Part shown: positions 34,553 through 43,042 of the stretch, piece by piece
How the letters are laid out: every line of letters starts with the position of its first letter
Numbering within the stretch: the stretch's first letter is position 1
Source of the DNA: Thalassobacter stenotrophicus
Lineage (GTDB): Bacteria; Pseudomonadota; Alphaproteobacteria; Rhodobacterales; Rhodobacteraceae
Assembly (NCBI RefSeq): GCF_001458315.1
Contig: NZ_CYRX01000031.1
Span: 310,001 to 374,000, forward strand
Direction of reading: 5' to 3'
DNA length: 64,000 bases
The notes under the pieces: model-generated
What the model saw: the letters and a program-made list of their open reading frames with translations, nothing else
What the model was told of the DNA's origin: nothing
Database searches by the model: none
Translations under genes and position numbers: made by a program

Positions 34553-36445
34553 TTAGGCCGCCGGATAGCCCAGCGTTTTCAACGCCTCAGTGATCTCACC
34601 CAAGATGGCGGGATCATCAATCGTGGCTGGCATCTTGTAGTCTTTGCCGTCTGCGATGCTGACCATCGTGCCGCGCAAAATTTTGCCAGAGCGGGTCTTG
34701 GGCAACCGGTCCACTACAACCGCAAGTTTAAACGCGGCAACGGGGCCGATTTTTTCACGCACGCGCGCGACGCATTCCTTTACGACATCCTCGGGCGCTT
34801 TGCTCGCCCCATTGTTGAGGCACAAGAACCCCATGGGCAGCTGGCCTTTCAACGTGTCGCTGACCCCAATAACGGCACATTCCGCAACATCCGCGTGCCC
34901 CGCCAGAACCTCTTCCATCGCGCCGGTGGACAGGCGGTGACCGGCCACGTTGATCACGTCATCGGTGCGCGCCATGATGTAGAGATAGCCATCCTCATCA
35001 ATCATGCCCGCATCGCCGGTTTCGTAGTAGCCGGGGAAGGTATCCAGATAGCTTTTGCGGTAACGCGCCTCAGCATTCCAAAGGCCCGGCAACGTGCCCG
35101 GGGGCAGCGGCAGTTTGATCGCAATCGCGCCCAACGTATTGGGGGCAACTGCATGGCCCGCATCATCCAACACCTGCACGTCATAGCCCGGCATCGGCAC
35201 CGCGGGAGAGCCCAGCTTGATCGGCAATGGCTCCAAACCAACTGGGTTTGCGGCAATTGCGTAGCCCGTTTCGGTTTGCCACCAGTGGTCGATCACCGGC
35301 ACGCCAAGCTGTGCTTGCGCCCATTCAATCGTGTCGGGGTCCGCGCGCTCACCCGCCAGATAGACGTTTTTCAACCCGCTCAGATCGTATTTCTTGACGA
35401 ACTCGCCGGTCGGGTCTTCGCGTTTGACTGCACGCAAAGCGGTCGGCGCGGTGAAAAAGCTTTTCACTTTGTGCTCTGACATCACGCGCCAGAAAGTGCC
35501 CGCGTCGGGGGTGCCGACGGGCTTGCCCTCGAACACGATGGTCGTGTTGCCGTGGATCAGCGGCGCGTAGCAGATGTAGCTGTGTCCCACGACCCAGCCC
35601 ACGTCCGACGCGGCCCAAAACACATCGCCCGGATCGACGTCGTAGATGTTCTTCATCGTCCAATTCAGCGCGACCAGATGCCCGGCGGTGGGGCGCACAA
35701 CGCCCTTTGGCTGGCCCGTCGTGCCCGAGGTATACAGGATATAGGCCGGGTGCGTGCCCTCAACAGGCAAACAGTCGGCAGGCTCAACACCATATTGGAA
35801 CCCATGCCAGTTGTAGTCACGCCCAGGGATCAGCTCAGCAACCTCTTGTTCACGCTGGAAAACAACGCAGAACTCGGGCTTGTGCGTGGCCAGCTCAATC
35901 GCACCGTCCAGCAGGGGTTTGTAGTGAACCACCCGCCCCGGCTCGATCCCGCAGGAGGCCGCGATGATCGCCTTGGGCGTCGCGTCGTCAATCCGCACAG
36001 CCAGCTCGTTGGCGGCAAACCCGCCAAACACGACCGAATGTACCGCACCGATCCGTGCACAGGCCAGCATCGCCTCAAGGGCTTCGGGGATCATCGGCAT
36101 ATAGATGATGACGCGATCACCCTTTTCAACGCCCTTGGCGCGCAACGCACCGGCTAATGTGGCCACGCGGTTGCGCAGCTCAACATATGAAATCTCACGC
36201 TTGGTACTGGTGACGGGGCTGTCATAAATGATGGCCGTCTGCTCACCCCGGCCCGCCTCAACGTGGCGGTCCACGGCGTTCCAGCAGGTGTTCACCATCG
36301 CATCCGGGAACCATTCGTACAGTGGGGCCGCACTCTCATCGAGAGCCTTGGTCGGCGCGCGATCCCAGTCAATGGCCTTGGACTGCTCCATCCACCAACC
36401 CTCTGGATCGGATTTCCAAGCCTCATAAACAGATGCGTATGACAT
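34553..36445 (-). CDS. prpE: Propionyl-CoA synthetase (acetyl-CoA-synthetase-like)
   Basis: A 630-residue ANL-family enzyme. MSYASVYEAWKSDPEGWWMEQSKAIDWDRAPTKALDES is the PrpE-type N-terminus; the P-loop YTSGTTGQPKGVVRPTAGH, IDHWWQTETGYAI (core), YYETGDAGMIDEDGYLYIMARTDDVINVAGHRLSTGAMEEVL and RLPKTRSGKILRGTM (catalytic Lys) follow. It activates propionate, and less well acetate, to the CoA thioester. The start at 36445 is supported by AGGAGAG upstream. It stands alone, flanked by a kinase pair and trmB; no prpB/C/D genes are in the window. Confidence 0.9.
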   Translation of the reverse strand: MSYASVYEAWKSDPEGWWMEQSKAIDWDRAPTKALDESAAPLYEWFPDAMVNTCWNAVDRHVEAGRGEQTAIIYDSPVTSTKREISYVELRNRVATLAGALRAKGVEKGDRVIIYMPMIPEALEAMLACARIGAVHSVVFGGFAANELAVRIDDATPKAIIAASCGIEPGRVVHYKPLLDGAIELATHKPEFCVVFQREQEVAELIPGRDYNWHGFQYGVEPADCLPVEGTHPAYILYTSGTTGQPKGVVRPTAGHLVALNWTMKNIYDVDPGDVFWAASDVGWVVGHSYICYAPLIHGNTTIVFEGKPVGTPDAGTFWRVMSEHKVKSFFTAPTALRAVKREDPTGEFVKKYDLSGLKNVYLAGERADPDTIEWAQAQLGVPVIDHWWQTETGYAIAANPVGLEPLPIKLGSPAVPMPGYDVQVLDDAGHAVAPNTLGAIAIKLPLPPGTLPGLWNAEARYRKSYLDTFPGYYETGDAGMIDEDGYLYIMARTDDVINVAGHRLSTGAMEEVLAGHADVAECAVIGVSDTLKGQLPMGFLCLNNGASKAPEDVVKECVARVREKIGPVAAFKLAVVVDRLPKTRSGKILRGTMVSIADGKDYKMPATIDDPAILGEITEALKTLGYPAA

Positions 36446-36555
36446 AGACGTCTCTCCTCTTCCCGTCGCAGCGTTTCTACGGGTGAGAAGGGAGGGGGCG
36501 CAAGCCAACCCGCCTGCGGCGGATTGCGCTAACGGCTCACCTCAAAGCGCGGCGC

Positions 36556-37299
36556 TTACTCCGCGTCGCGCTGGAATGTCAGGTAATGCGGCGTGCGGCC
36601 TTCGCGCAGGGCCTTTTGCTCGTACCGGGTCGAAATCCAATCGCCCCACGGTTCGCGCCAGTCACTCGGCCCCTCGGCCAACCATGTGAACCCGTGGCGC
36701 GGCACTTGTTCCAGCGTTTGGCGCACGTAATCCTCAATATCCGTCGCCACCCGAAATATCGCACCGGGTTTAAGAACACGGGCCAGCGGCGCCAGATGTT
36801 CGGGTGTCACAAACCGGCGGCGGTGGTGGCGCGCTTTGGGCCAGGGATCCGGATACAAAAGAAACGCACGATCAATCGAGGCCTCGGGCAAAACATCAAA
36901 TAGGTCCCGCGCATCGCCGGGGTGCACGGCCAAATTCTCAACACCGGCCTTGCGGATTTTGCCCAACAGCATGGCAACGCCGTTGATATAAGGCTCGGCC
37001 CCGATGATCCCGATGTCAGGGTTCTGCGCGGCTTGGTGGACCATATGCTCCCCCCCACCGAAACCGATCTCCAGCCACACGGGTTTGCCGTCGAACCGCG
37101 CTGCCAGATCAAGTGGCGCACGCGCGGGGTTCACATCCCAGCCCACAGGCCCCGGCGACAGCGCGTCGAGGTCCTCTTGCAAATAGGCCTCTTGGCTCTG
37201 CTTAAGGGTCTTGCCCTTGCGGCGGCCATAGAAGTTGCGGTGAGGGCGGCCAGCATCAGTGTCGGCTGCAGCGGGGAGTTGTGATTTATCGTCATCCAT
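36556..37299 (-). CDS. trmB: tRNA (guanine-46-N7)-methyltransferase
   Basis: A 247-residue SAM-dependent enzyme. HRNFYGRRKGKTLKQSQEAYL opens it, then VWLEIGFGGGEHMVHQAAQNPDIGIIGAEPYINGVAMLLG (SAM-binding motif I and II), DRAFLLYPDPWPKARHHRRRFVTPEHL (active-site PDPWPKxRHxKRR) and ATDIEDYVRQTLE. It methylates G46 in the variable loop of tRNAs. The start MDDDKSQLP was preferred to an ATG 12 codons upstream. In related genomes trmB tends to sit close to metK and lnt; here it is about 1.5 kb away, separated by the Lrp pair and the ClpP-like gene. Confidence 0.93.
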   Translation of the reverse strand: MDDDKSQLPAAADTDAGRPHRNFYGRRKGKTLKQSQEAYLQEDLDALSPGPVGWDVNPARAPLDLAARFDGKPVWLEIGFGGGEHMVHQAAQNPDIGIIGAEPYINGVAMLLGKIRKAGVENLAVHPGDARDLFDVLPEASIDRAFLLYPDPWPKARHHRRRFVTPEHLAPLARVLKPGAIFRVATDIEDYVRQTLEQVPRHGFTWLAEGPSDWREPWGDWISTRYEQKALREGRTPHYLTFQRDAE

Positions 37300-37340
37300 G
37301 GCGCGGGGGATGCAAGACCCCCCGACCGCCGTCAAGTCCC

Positions 37341-37565
37341 TTAGGCCGATTTGAGGCCCGGATCGCTGCGATGAACGGTCCGATTGTGCAATTTCGCGAT
37401 GATCTGGCTGGCGGTTTTCTCAAACATCCAAGGGAAAACCGCATGTACCACCGCAGCCATCGCCGCCAGCGCCAGCCACCCGGCAAAGCGAAACGCAAAG
37501 CCGCTGTGCTCAAGATAGGTTTCGTCCACAGAACTGGGGTGGGCAGTGAATAGACGTGTGATCAT
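37341..37565 (-). CDS. Small membrane protein, DUF6356-like
   Basis: A 74-residue protein with the N-terminus MITRLFTAHPSSVDETYLEHSGFAFRFAGWLALAAMAAVVHAVFPWMFEKTASQIIAKLHNR: a short polar lead, one clear membrane helix, and an amphipathic tail. The TxHPxSVDETYxEH opening is the pattern I recall for the DUF6356 family. A perfect AGGAGG ribosome site fixes the start at 37565. It is divergent from the Lrp gene and shares its dyad-rich promoter. Function unknown. Confidence 0.8.
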   Translation of the reverse strand: MITRLFTAHPSSVDETYLEHSGFAFRFAGWLALAAMAAVVHAVFPWMFEKTASQIIAKLHNRTVHRSDPGLKSA

Positions 37566-37631
37566 AGGGGCCTCCTGTTGTGTTGGCCCATTATGTCCTG
37601 CCCTTGCCGCAAAATTATCCCAAACATCACG

Positions 37632-37669
37632 TATATATTGCAATTTTTGGGATCATATCCCAATATATA
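37632..37669. promoter_or_regulatory. Lrp-type nested dyad operator
   Basis: Inner palindrome TTGGGAT-CAT-ATCCCAA (37647-37663) is framed by TATATATTG at 37632-37640 and its complement CAATATATA at 37661-37669. It begins only 4-10 bp upstream of the Lrp start and lies in the 107-bp divergent promoter. Probably the autoregulatory site, also controlling the DUF6356 gene. Confidence 0.7.
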
Positions 37670-37672
37670 GAC

Positions 37673-38134
37673 ATGATAGATACACTTGATGCAACTGATC
37701 ACCGCATCCTCGCCGGTTTGCAACGCGACTGCGCCGCCCCGCTGGACGCGGTGTCCGAAACCGTGGGGCTGTCGCGCAATGCCTGCTGGCGCCGTATCAA
37801 ACGCCTAGAGGACGCTGGCGTCATCCGCGCCCGCGTGGCCCTGCTGGACCCTGCACAACTGGGCCTTGGATTGATGGTTCTGATGGCCGTGCGCACCCGG
37901 CACCACACCGCCGATTGGGCCGCGCGCTTTGCCCGCGCACTCGAAACCCTGCCAGAGGTTACCGCCGCATGGCGCACCAGTGGTGAGGTGGACTATATGC
38001 TTCAGGCGCGGGTTCGCGACATGCCCGCCTATGACGCGCTCTATAAACGGTTGATCGCACAAGTAGAATTAGAGGATGTTTCGGCCAGCTTTGTCATGGA
38101 AGAGTTGAAATCCACCACTGCCCTGCCGCTTTAG
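37673..38134 (+). CDS. Lrp/AsnC-family transcriptional regulator
   Basis: A 153-residue protein: N-terminal AsnC HTH (DATDHRILAGLQRDCAAPLDAVSETVGLSRNACWRRIKRLEDAGVIRARVALLD) and C-terminal RAM (alpha/beta) domain (GLMVLMAVRTRHHTADWAARFARALETLPEVTAAWRTSGEVDYMLQARV). These bind small metabolites, often amino acids, as octamers. The start MIDTLDATDHRI fits the family; a frame from 37580 would run through the operator. It is divergent from the DUF6356 gene, the likely target. Its stop overlaps that of the convergent ClpP-like gene by 4 bp. Confidence 0.92.
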   Translation: MIDTLDATDHRILAGLQRDCAAPLDAVSETVGLSRNACWRRIKRLEDAGVIRARVALLDPAQLGLGLMVLMAVRTRHHTADWAARFARALETLPEVTAAWRTSGEVDYMLQARVRDMPAYDALYKRLIAQVELEDVSASFVMEELKSTTALPL

Positions 38135-38778
38135 TCGCGCAGCACACCTGCGGCTTGCAACTCGGCCCGGCGGGGGTAATGCAGCCCATCGCGCCCCTTC
38201 CACAACAACTCAATCGCAAAAGCTGGGTCCATTCCGCGCTCTACCTGATAACTCAGCACATCATGCGTCTCGATCTGGGTGTCGACGTAAATCCAAGCGG
38301 CAAAGTCGAACGGGTCCTGCCAGCCGTCCACGTCTTTGCGCCGCTCATAAAAGGATGTGATCGCCGCCTTGGACCACTTCCAATTGTGAAACCCAAGCCG
38401 CGCGCCACGCTCCATGCGCCGCCCCTTGCCCGCCAAAAACATCAGCGTGCAAGCACTTGCGCAATCATCCACCACCTCAGTGTCGAGATCGAAGTCGATG
38501 ATGATGTCGGCCAAGCGGAACCCCGCCCAAACACTGCCCCCATAGCTATAAAGGCGCAGTGTCGTGATATCCGCGTCCTCCACCAGATAGCGGCGTAGGA
38601 TTGCGATGTCCTCTTCCTCTATCTCGGCATCGGGAGCGTCGGGGATGGTCTCGGTGTCATAAAGCAGCACACCTCCGTCCAAACGGACAAACTTGTCCTC
38701 AGGATCACCGGCCTGCGCTGTGGCGGGCATCATCCCCAACCACAGCGCAAGCGCGATGCTCCATCCCCGACGGCGCAT
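38131..38778 (-). CDS. Predicted periplasmic ClpP/crotonase-like protein
   Basis: A 215-residue protein with signal peptide MRRRGWSIALALWLGMMPATAQA. The mature part fits the ClpP/crotonase fold: ITTLRLYSYGGSV (oxyanion loop, residues 71-83), VVDDCASACTLMFLAG with Ser108 as candidate nucleophile, and GARLGFHNWKW with His131 as the partner. This matches the COG3904-type periplasmic proteins that resemble ClpP but are uncharacterised. Protease activity is inferred only. It starts 2 bp after the metK stop, so it is probably cotranscribed with metK. Confidence 0.7.
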   Translation of the reverse strand: MRRRGWSIALALWLGMMPATAQAGDPEDKFVRLDGGVLLYDTETIPDAPDAEIEEEDIAILRRYLVEDADITTLRLYSYGGSVWAGFRLADIIIDFDLDTEVVDDCASACTLMFLAGKGRRMERGARLGFHNWKWSKAAITSFYERRKDVDGWQDPFDFAAWIYVDTQIETHDVLSYQVERGMDPAFAIELLWKGRDGLHYPRRAELQAAGVLRD

Positions 38779-38780
38779 CC

Positions 38781-39959
38781 TCAGACGGCCTTTTTCAGAG
38801 CGTCCACAAGGTCGGTCTTTTCCCAGCTAAAGCCGCCATCCGCCTCAGGCGCGCGGCCAAAGTGACCATAGGCCGCCGTGCGTTCAAAGATCGGACGGTT
38901 CAGCGACAGATGGTTGCGAATGCCAGTTGGCGTCAGGTCCATCGCTTGGGCGACGGCCCGCTCAATCGCGGCCTCGTCCACTTGGCCAGTGCCATGGGTA
39001 TCGGCATAGATCGACAGGGGCTTGGCCACGCCGATCGCATAGCTCAGCTGAATAGTGCACCGCTCAGCCATGCCTGCGGCCACTACGTTTTTCGCAAGAT
39101 ACCGCGCGGCATAGGCCGCAGAACGGTCCACCTTGGTCGGGTCTTTGCCGGAAAACGCGCCGCCACCGTGAGGGGCCGCACCGCCGTAAGTGTCCACGAT
39201 GATCTTGCGCCCGGTTAGGCCCGCGTCGCCATCGGGGCCGCCGATCACAAACTTGCCCGTGGGGTTCACCCACCATTCGGTGTCGCCAGAAATCCACCCA
39301 TCGGGAAGGACATCGCGGATGTAGGGCTCAACCACTGCGCGCACGTCGGCGCTGCTCATGCTCTCGTCCAAGTGTTGGGTCGACAGCACGATGGACGACA
39401 CGCCCACAGGCTTGCCATCGCGGTACGTCACGGTCAGCTGCGATTTTGCATCAGGGCCAAGCGTAGGCTCCGTGCCGTCCTTGCGAACCTCAGCAAGGCG
39501 GCGCAGGATCGCGTGGGCGTATTGGATCGGCGCGGGCATCAGCTCCGCCGTTTCATTCACGGCATAACCGAACATGATGCCCTGATCGCCAGCGCCCTCA
39601 TCCCCCCGCTCACCCGTTACGCCTTGGGCGATATGGGCGGATTGCTCGTGCAACAGGTTCAGAACGTTACAGGTGCGCCAGTGGAATTTCTCCTGCTCGT
39701 ACCCGATATTCTTGATACAATCGCGGGCGATGCCATCGATCTTGCCCATGTATTCGGTCAGTTTGTCCGGGTCGGTCAGGCCAACCTCACCCCCCACCAC
39801 AACTTGATTTGTCGTCGCGAACGTTTCGACTGCCACGCGCGCAAGCGGGTCCTCCGCCAAAAAGGCATCAAGGACGGCGTCCGAAATCCGGTCACAGACT
39901 TTATCCGGGTGGCCCTCAGAGACGGACTCCGAGGTGAAGGAATAGTTTTGTCTTTGCAT
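38781..39959 (-). CDS. metK: S-adenosylmethionine synthetase
   Basis: A 392-residue enzyme of normal length. [34 protein letters not shown] (ATP-binding His and Asp), [86 protein letters not shown] (P-loop-like flexible region) are all present. It makes SAM from methionine and ATP. Directly upstream lies a SAM/SAH riboswitch whose 3' part contains the ribosome site, so translation falls when SAM is high. The ClpP-like gene follows at 2 bp. Confidence 0.97.
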   Translation of the reverse strand: MQRQNYSFTSESVSEGHPDKVCDRISDAVLDAFLAEDPLARVAVETFATTNQVVVGGEVGLTDPDKLTEYMGKIDGIARDCIKNIGYEQEKFHWRTCNVLNLLHEQSAHIAQGVTGERGDEGAGDQGIMFGYAVNETAELMPAPIQYAHAILRRLAEVRKDGTEPTLGPDAKSQLTVTYRDGKPVGVSSIVLSTQHLDESMSSADVRAVVEPYIRDVLPDGWISGDTEWWVNPTGKFVIGGPDGDAGLTGRKIIVDTYGGAAPHGGGAFSGKDPTKVDRSAAYAARYLAKNVVAAGMAERCTIQLSYAIGVAKPLSIYADTHGTGQVDEAAIERAVAQAMDLTPTGIRNHLSLNRPIFERTAAYGHFGRAPEADGGFSWEKTDLVDALKKAV

Positions 39960-39967
39960 AGGGGGTG

Positions 39968-40010
39968 TGCTCCGTTGGGTTACGCCGTCACGCCAGGAAG
40001 CCGTTGTGAC
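39968..40010 (-). promoter_or_regulatory. SAM/SAH riboswitch (metK leader)
   Basis: On the minus strand the leader contains GTCACAACGGCTTCCTGGCG, then TGACGG, a spacer and finally ACGGAGCA. CACAACGGCTTCCTGGCGUGA and the NGGAGCA end are the conserved core of the SAM/SAH class (RF01727), known mainly upstream of metK in Rhodobacterales. The GGAG belongs to the metK ribosome-binding site, ten bases before the ATG. The fold is an H-type pseudoknot in which ligand binding hides this site. Confidence 0.92.
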
Positions 40011-40046
40011 GGGTCGGTAAAGGGCTACGCCTGCATGGACGCGGGA

Positions 40047-41540
40047 TCAACCAACAATACACCGCCTGCGGCCATAAAACGCCGCCAGTCCCATCAAAGC
40101 CACAGCCCAGGCCGGTCCATCGGCGGTTTGGGCATAGATCGTAGGCGGCAAGGCGGCTGGCAAAGCGACATCCAAAAAGCCCGCCGTGTTCAGGGGCAGC
40201 GTGTCCGTGACCCGGCCCCGCGCATCGATCACTGCGGATATGCCGGTGTTGGCCGCTCGCACGACGGGTATGCCCTGTTCGGCCGCACGCAGTTGCGTCA
40301 ATGCGAGGTGCTGGCGCGGCCCTGCAAAATCCCCGAACCACGCATCATTGGTCATATGGGCCATCAACCTTGGCCGCTCAACCGCGCGGACATATCCGGG
40401 GAAAATCGCCTCATAGCAGATCATAATAAACACCGGCCCAATACCCGGCACGTCAATCGTCGCGGGGCCTTCTCCGGCCTGGTATCCACCTGCCAAACGC
40501 TCGGCCAAGCCGCCCACACCGATCAGGTCAAAAAGCGGAGCGACCAAGGGCAAGTATTCGCCAAAAGGCACCAGATGGTGCTTTTCGTAAGTGGCCGTGA
40601 CTTCTGCGTCCTGCAACAAGACTGCCATATTGCGGGGCCGACCATCCAAACCGTAGGCCTGCGCGCCGACCAAAACCGGGGTGCCCCCCGCCGCATCCGC
40701 AATATCAAATCGCGCCGCTGCAGAACGGTTCAGCAACTCAGGCAGCGACGTTTCAGGCCAGATGATAAGTGTCGGGTCCGCCCCCTGAGGCGCAGCCTCT
40801 GTCGCCGTCAACGCGCGATCAAAGAAAATGGGCATGAACTCAGGCACCCACTTTTGGTGCTGCTGCGCGTTGGGCTGCACGAGGCGCAAGGTTGCGGCCT
40901 CTGGCGCGGGGGGCGGCGCGGCAGGCATCAGCGCCCCAATCGCCAGCGCGCTGACCCAAAGCCCCGGCCCCGCTAACCGCCACCGCGCAAGGTTCAGCGC
41001 CCCTGCCCCCAACAAAACCACCAGCGTCAAACCCAGCGGCCCAAACACCGCCGCCGCAGGCAACCCCGGCGATGCGATCAGGATATGCCCCGGCTGTGCC
41101 CATGGAAATCCGGTGAGGACGAAGCCGCGCAACGCCTCTGCTACGGCCAAGGTCAGCGCCACGCAAAGCGGCATCAACCGTGACCCGGCCCCCAGCCACA
41201 GGGCCAAAGCCCCCGCAGCCCCCCAAAACAGGGCCAGACCTCCTGCCAAGAAAATCAACCCAAAGGGCGCCATCCAGCCGGTCGCGGCTACGTCCACCAA
41301 GAACGGCTCAACGATCCAGTGCAGCGCGGTTGCGAAATGCGCAGCCCCAAACACCCAAGCCCGCACAAAGCCCGCCCTTGGCGTCGCAGAACCCGCAATC
41401 GCCCAAATGCCCAGCGCATAGCCAAGCAGCCCCACGGGCCATAGCCCCCAAGGCGCTTGGCCAAGGGCCGCGAAAACCCCCGCCGCCGCGCACAAAACAA
41501 GCCCCATGCGCGGCGTCAGCTGAGAAGGGATGCGGATCAT
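40047..41540 (-). CDS. lnt: Apolipoprotein N-acyltransferase
   Basis: A 497-residue inner-membrane enzyme: about seven membrane helices (residues 10-205) followed by a periplasmic nitrilase domain. The catalytic triad is visible: Glu263 in LIIWPETSLPEL, Lys320 in TYEKHHLVPFGEYLPL and Cys375 in FIMICYEAIFPG. It N-acylates the lipid-modified Cys of lipoproteins, the last step of maturation. It follows corC in a run of genes (phoH, ybeY, corC, lnt), then metK after the riboswitch. Confidence 0.95.
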   Translation of the reverse strand: MIRIPSQLTPRMGLVLCAAAGVFAALGQAPWGLWPVGLLGYALGIWAIAGSATPRAGFVRAWVFGAAHFATALHWIVEPFLVDVAATGWMAPFGLIFLAGGLALFWGAAGALALWLGAGSRLMPLCVALTLAVAEALRGFVLTGFPWAQPGHILIASPGLPAAAVFGPLGLTLVVLLGAGALNLARWRLAGPGLWVSALAIGALMPAAPPPAPEAATLRLVQPNAQQHQKWVPEFMPIFFDRALTATEAAPQGADPTLIIWPETSLPELLNRSAAARFDIADAAGGTPVLVGAQAYGLDGRPRNMAVLLQDAEVTATYEKHHLVPFGEYLPLVAPLFDLIGVGGLAERLAGGYQAGEGPATIDVPGIGPVFIMICYEAIFPGYVRAVERPRLMAHMTNDAWFGDFAGPRQHLALTQLRAAEQGIPVVRAANTGISAVIDARGRVTDTLPLNTAGFLDVALPAALPPTIYAQTADGPAWAVALMGLAAFYGRRRCIVG

Positions 41541-41565
41541 AGGGGCTGGTTAATCGAGGCCGCGC

Positions 41566-42495
41566 TCATTCTGCGGCGGCGGCCTCGGGCAGGCGTGAGG
41601 TGGCGTTGCCGGGCAACCGCACCCGCAACCGTTTGATCCGGCGCGGATCGGCATCCACAACCTCAAACTGCACGCCAGAGGAATGGGGCACGACCTCACC
41701 CCGCGCGGGCACGTGACCCGTCAGCAGAAAGACCAAACCGCCCAATGTGTCGATCTCATCGTCGGCTTCATGCTCAAGGCTCAGCCCGATGACCTCTTCA
41801 AAGTCCTCAAGCGGCGTGCGTGCAAGGGCCACGTAACAGCCCGGCTTTTCCTCCCGCCACAGCTTGTCTTCCTCTTGGTCGTGCTCATCCTCGATCTCAC
41901 CGATGACCTGCTCAATCAGGTCCTCAATCGTCACAAGGCCGTCCACGCCGCCATATTCGTCGATCACCAACGCCATATGCCGCCGCTCGCTTTGCATCTT
42001 TTGCAACAGCACCGAAATCGGCATCGACGGCGGAACATAGATCAGCGGACGCACCATGCCCGGCAGGTCGAAATCGCCCTCATCGCCATTGAACCCAAAC
42101 CGCAGCGCAAGGTCCTTCATGTGCACCATGCCCACCGGCTGATCCAGCGTGCCGTCATACACAGGCAACCGCGTCAGCCCGCTGGAACGGAACAGCGCCA
42201 CCAATTCACCAAGCGGCGTATCACAAGGCACCGAGACGATCTCGGCGCGCGGGATCATCACATCGTCCACCCGCAGGCGGCGCAACGCGGCCAGACCCGC
42301 AGCAGACAAAGGTGTGGGGGATGGGTCGGCGGGGCGCAGCTCGGGCACTTCAGCCCGCTTGGCGCCGAACACGCGGCTAAAAAATCCAGGCCGGGCACCA
42401 ATATACCCCTCACTCGGGGCGGGCTCGGCGGGCGGTGTCTCGTCGTGAGTGCGCGCATGCGCAGCACTAGACGAAGGGTCGACAGATGGGTCCAT
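41566..42495 (-). CDS. corC: CorC/HlyC-like CBS-pair transporter-associated protein
   Basis: A 309-residue cytoplasmic protein with a long disordered N-terminus (first ~60 residues Ser/Pro/Ala), tandem CBS domains (VDDVMIPRAEIVSVPCDTPLGELVALFRSSGLTRLPVYDGTLDQPVGMVHMKDL and RPLIYVPPSMPISVLLQKMQSERRHMALVIDEYGGVDGLVTIEDLIEQVIGEI), and a CorC_HlyC C-terminal domain (GCYVALARTPLEDFEEVIG). It lacks the membrane DUF21 part of full hemolysin-family members. Linked to Mg2+/Co2+ efflux in some bacteria. The start at 42495 is supported by GGAAAGGAG; upstream ATGs are possible. Confidence 0.9.
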   Translation of the reverse strand: MDPSVDPSSSAAHARTHDETPPAEPAPSEGYIGARPGFFSRVFGAKRAEVPELRPADPSPTPLSAAGLAALRRLRVDDVMIPRAEIVSVPCDTPLGELVALFRSSGLTRLPVYDGTLDQPVGMVHMKDLALRFGFNGDEGDFDLPGMVRPLIYVPPSMPISVLLQKMQSERRHMALVIDEYGGVDGLVTIEDLIEQVIGEIEDEHDQEEDKLWREEKPGCYVALARTPLEDFEEVIGLSLEHEADDEIDTLGGLVFLLTGHVPARGEVVPHSSGVQFEVVDADPRRIKRLRVRLPGNATSRLPEAAAAE

Positions 42496-42520
42496 GGCTC
42501 CTTTCCACATAGCGGGCGCG

Positions 42521-43042
42521 TTACGCGCCACTCTCCTGATATGGGTCAGGCACCCCTAGCGTGTCCAGTATTTCTACCTCTAAACGCTCCATCAATTGCG
42601 CATCTGCATCATTTTCGTGATCAAAACCCAACAGATGGAGGATTCCGTGCACCAAAAGATGGGTCACATGGGCATCAAACGGCTTTGACTGCGCCTGCGC
42701 CTCAGCCGCACAGGTGTCGTAGGCGATGGCAATATCGCCCCATTCGACCTCATGCGGGGCGGTGGGCAGATGCGGCATCGCGCCGGGCGTGTCAGCCGCG
42801 CGTTCCTCAGACGGCCACGACAGCACATTGGTCGGCGTGGGCTTGCCCCGAAATTCAGCGTTCAGCGTGGCAATCCGGGCGTCATCACAGCCCAGCACAC
42901 TCACCTCACCCTCATCCAAATCCAAATGGGTCAACACAGCCAAAAGGGCCGCATGCGCGCGGCCCTCAAGGTCAATCCAACGGTCGTCTTCAAGTGAGAC
43001 GTCGATGCAGGCGTCTACCTGCGCCTCAGCTTGGTGGGGCAT
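42521..43042 (-). CDS. ybeY: Endoribonuclease YbeY (rRNA maturation)
   Basis: A 173-residue single-strand-specific RNase needed for 16S rRNA 3' processing and ribosome quality control. The zinc motif is HVTHLLVHGILHLLGFDHENDADAQLME (H-x3-H-x5-H), and FRGKPTPTNVLSWPSEE and WGDIAIAYDTCAAEA are the other conserved blocks. Start MPHQAEAQVDAC at 43042 overlaps the phoH stop by 17 bp; a longer frame would lie further inside phoH. Part of the conserved phoH-ybeY-corC-lnt gene order. Confidence 0.95.
   Translation of the reverse strand: MPHQAEAQVDACIDVSLEDDRWIDLEGRAHAALLAVLTHLDLDEGEVSVLGCDDARIATLNAEFRGKPTPTNVLSWPSEERAADTPGAMPHLPTAPHEVEWGDIAIAYDTCAAEAQAQSKPFDAHVTHLLVHGILHLLGFDHENDADAQLMERLEVEILDTLGVPDPYQESGA

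Noticed and set aside
39372-40976. 534-codon open frame on the plus strand across metK and lnt
   Set aside because: It lies entirely opposite two certain genes, has low-complexity Arg/Gln/His composition typical of antisense frames in GC-rich DNA, and no ribosome site.
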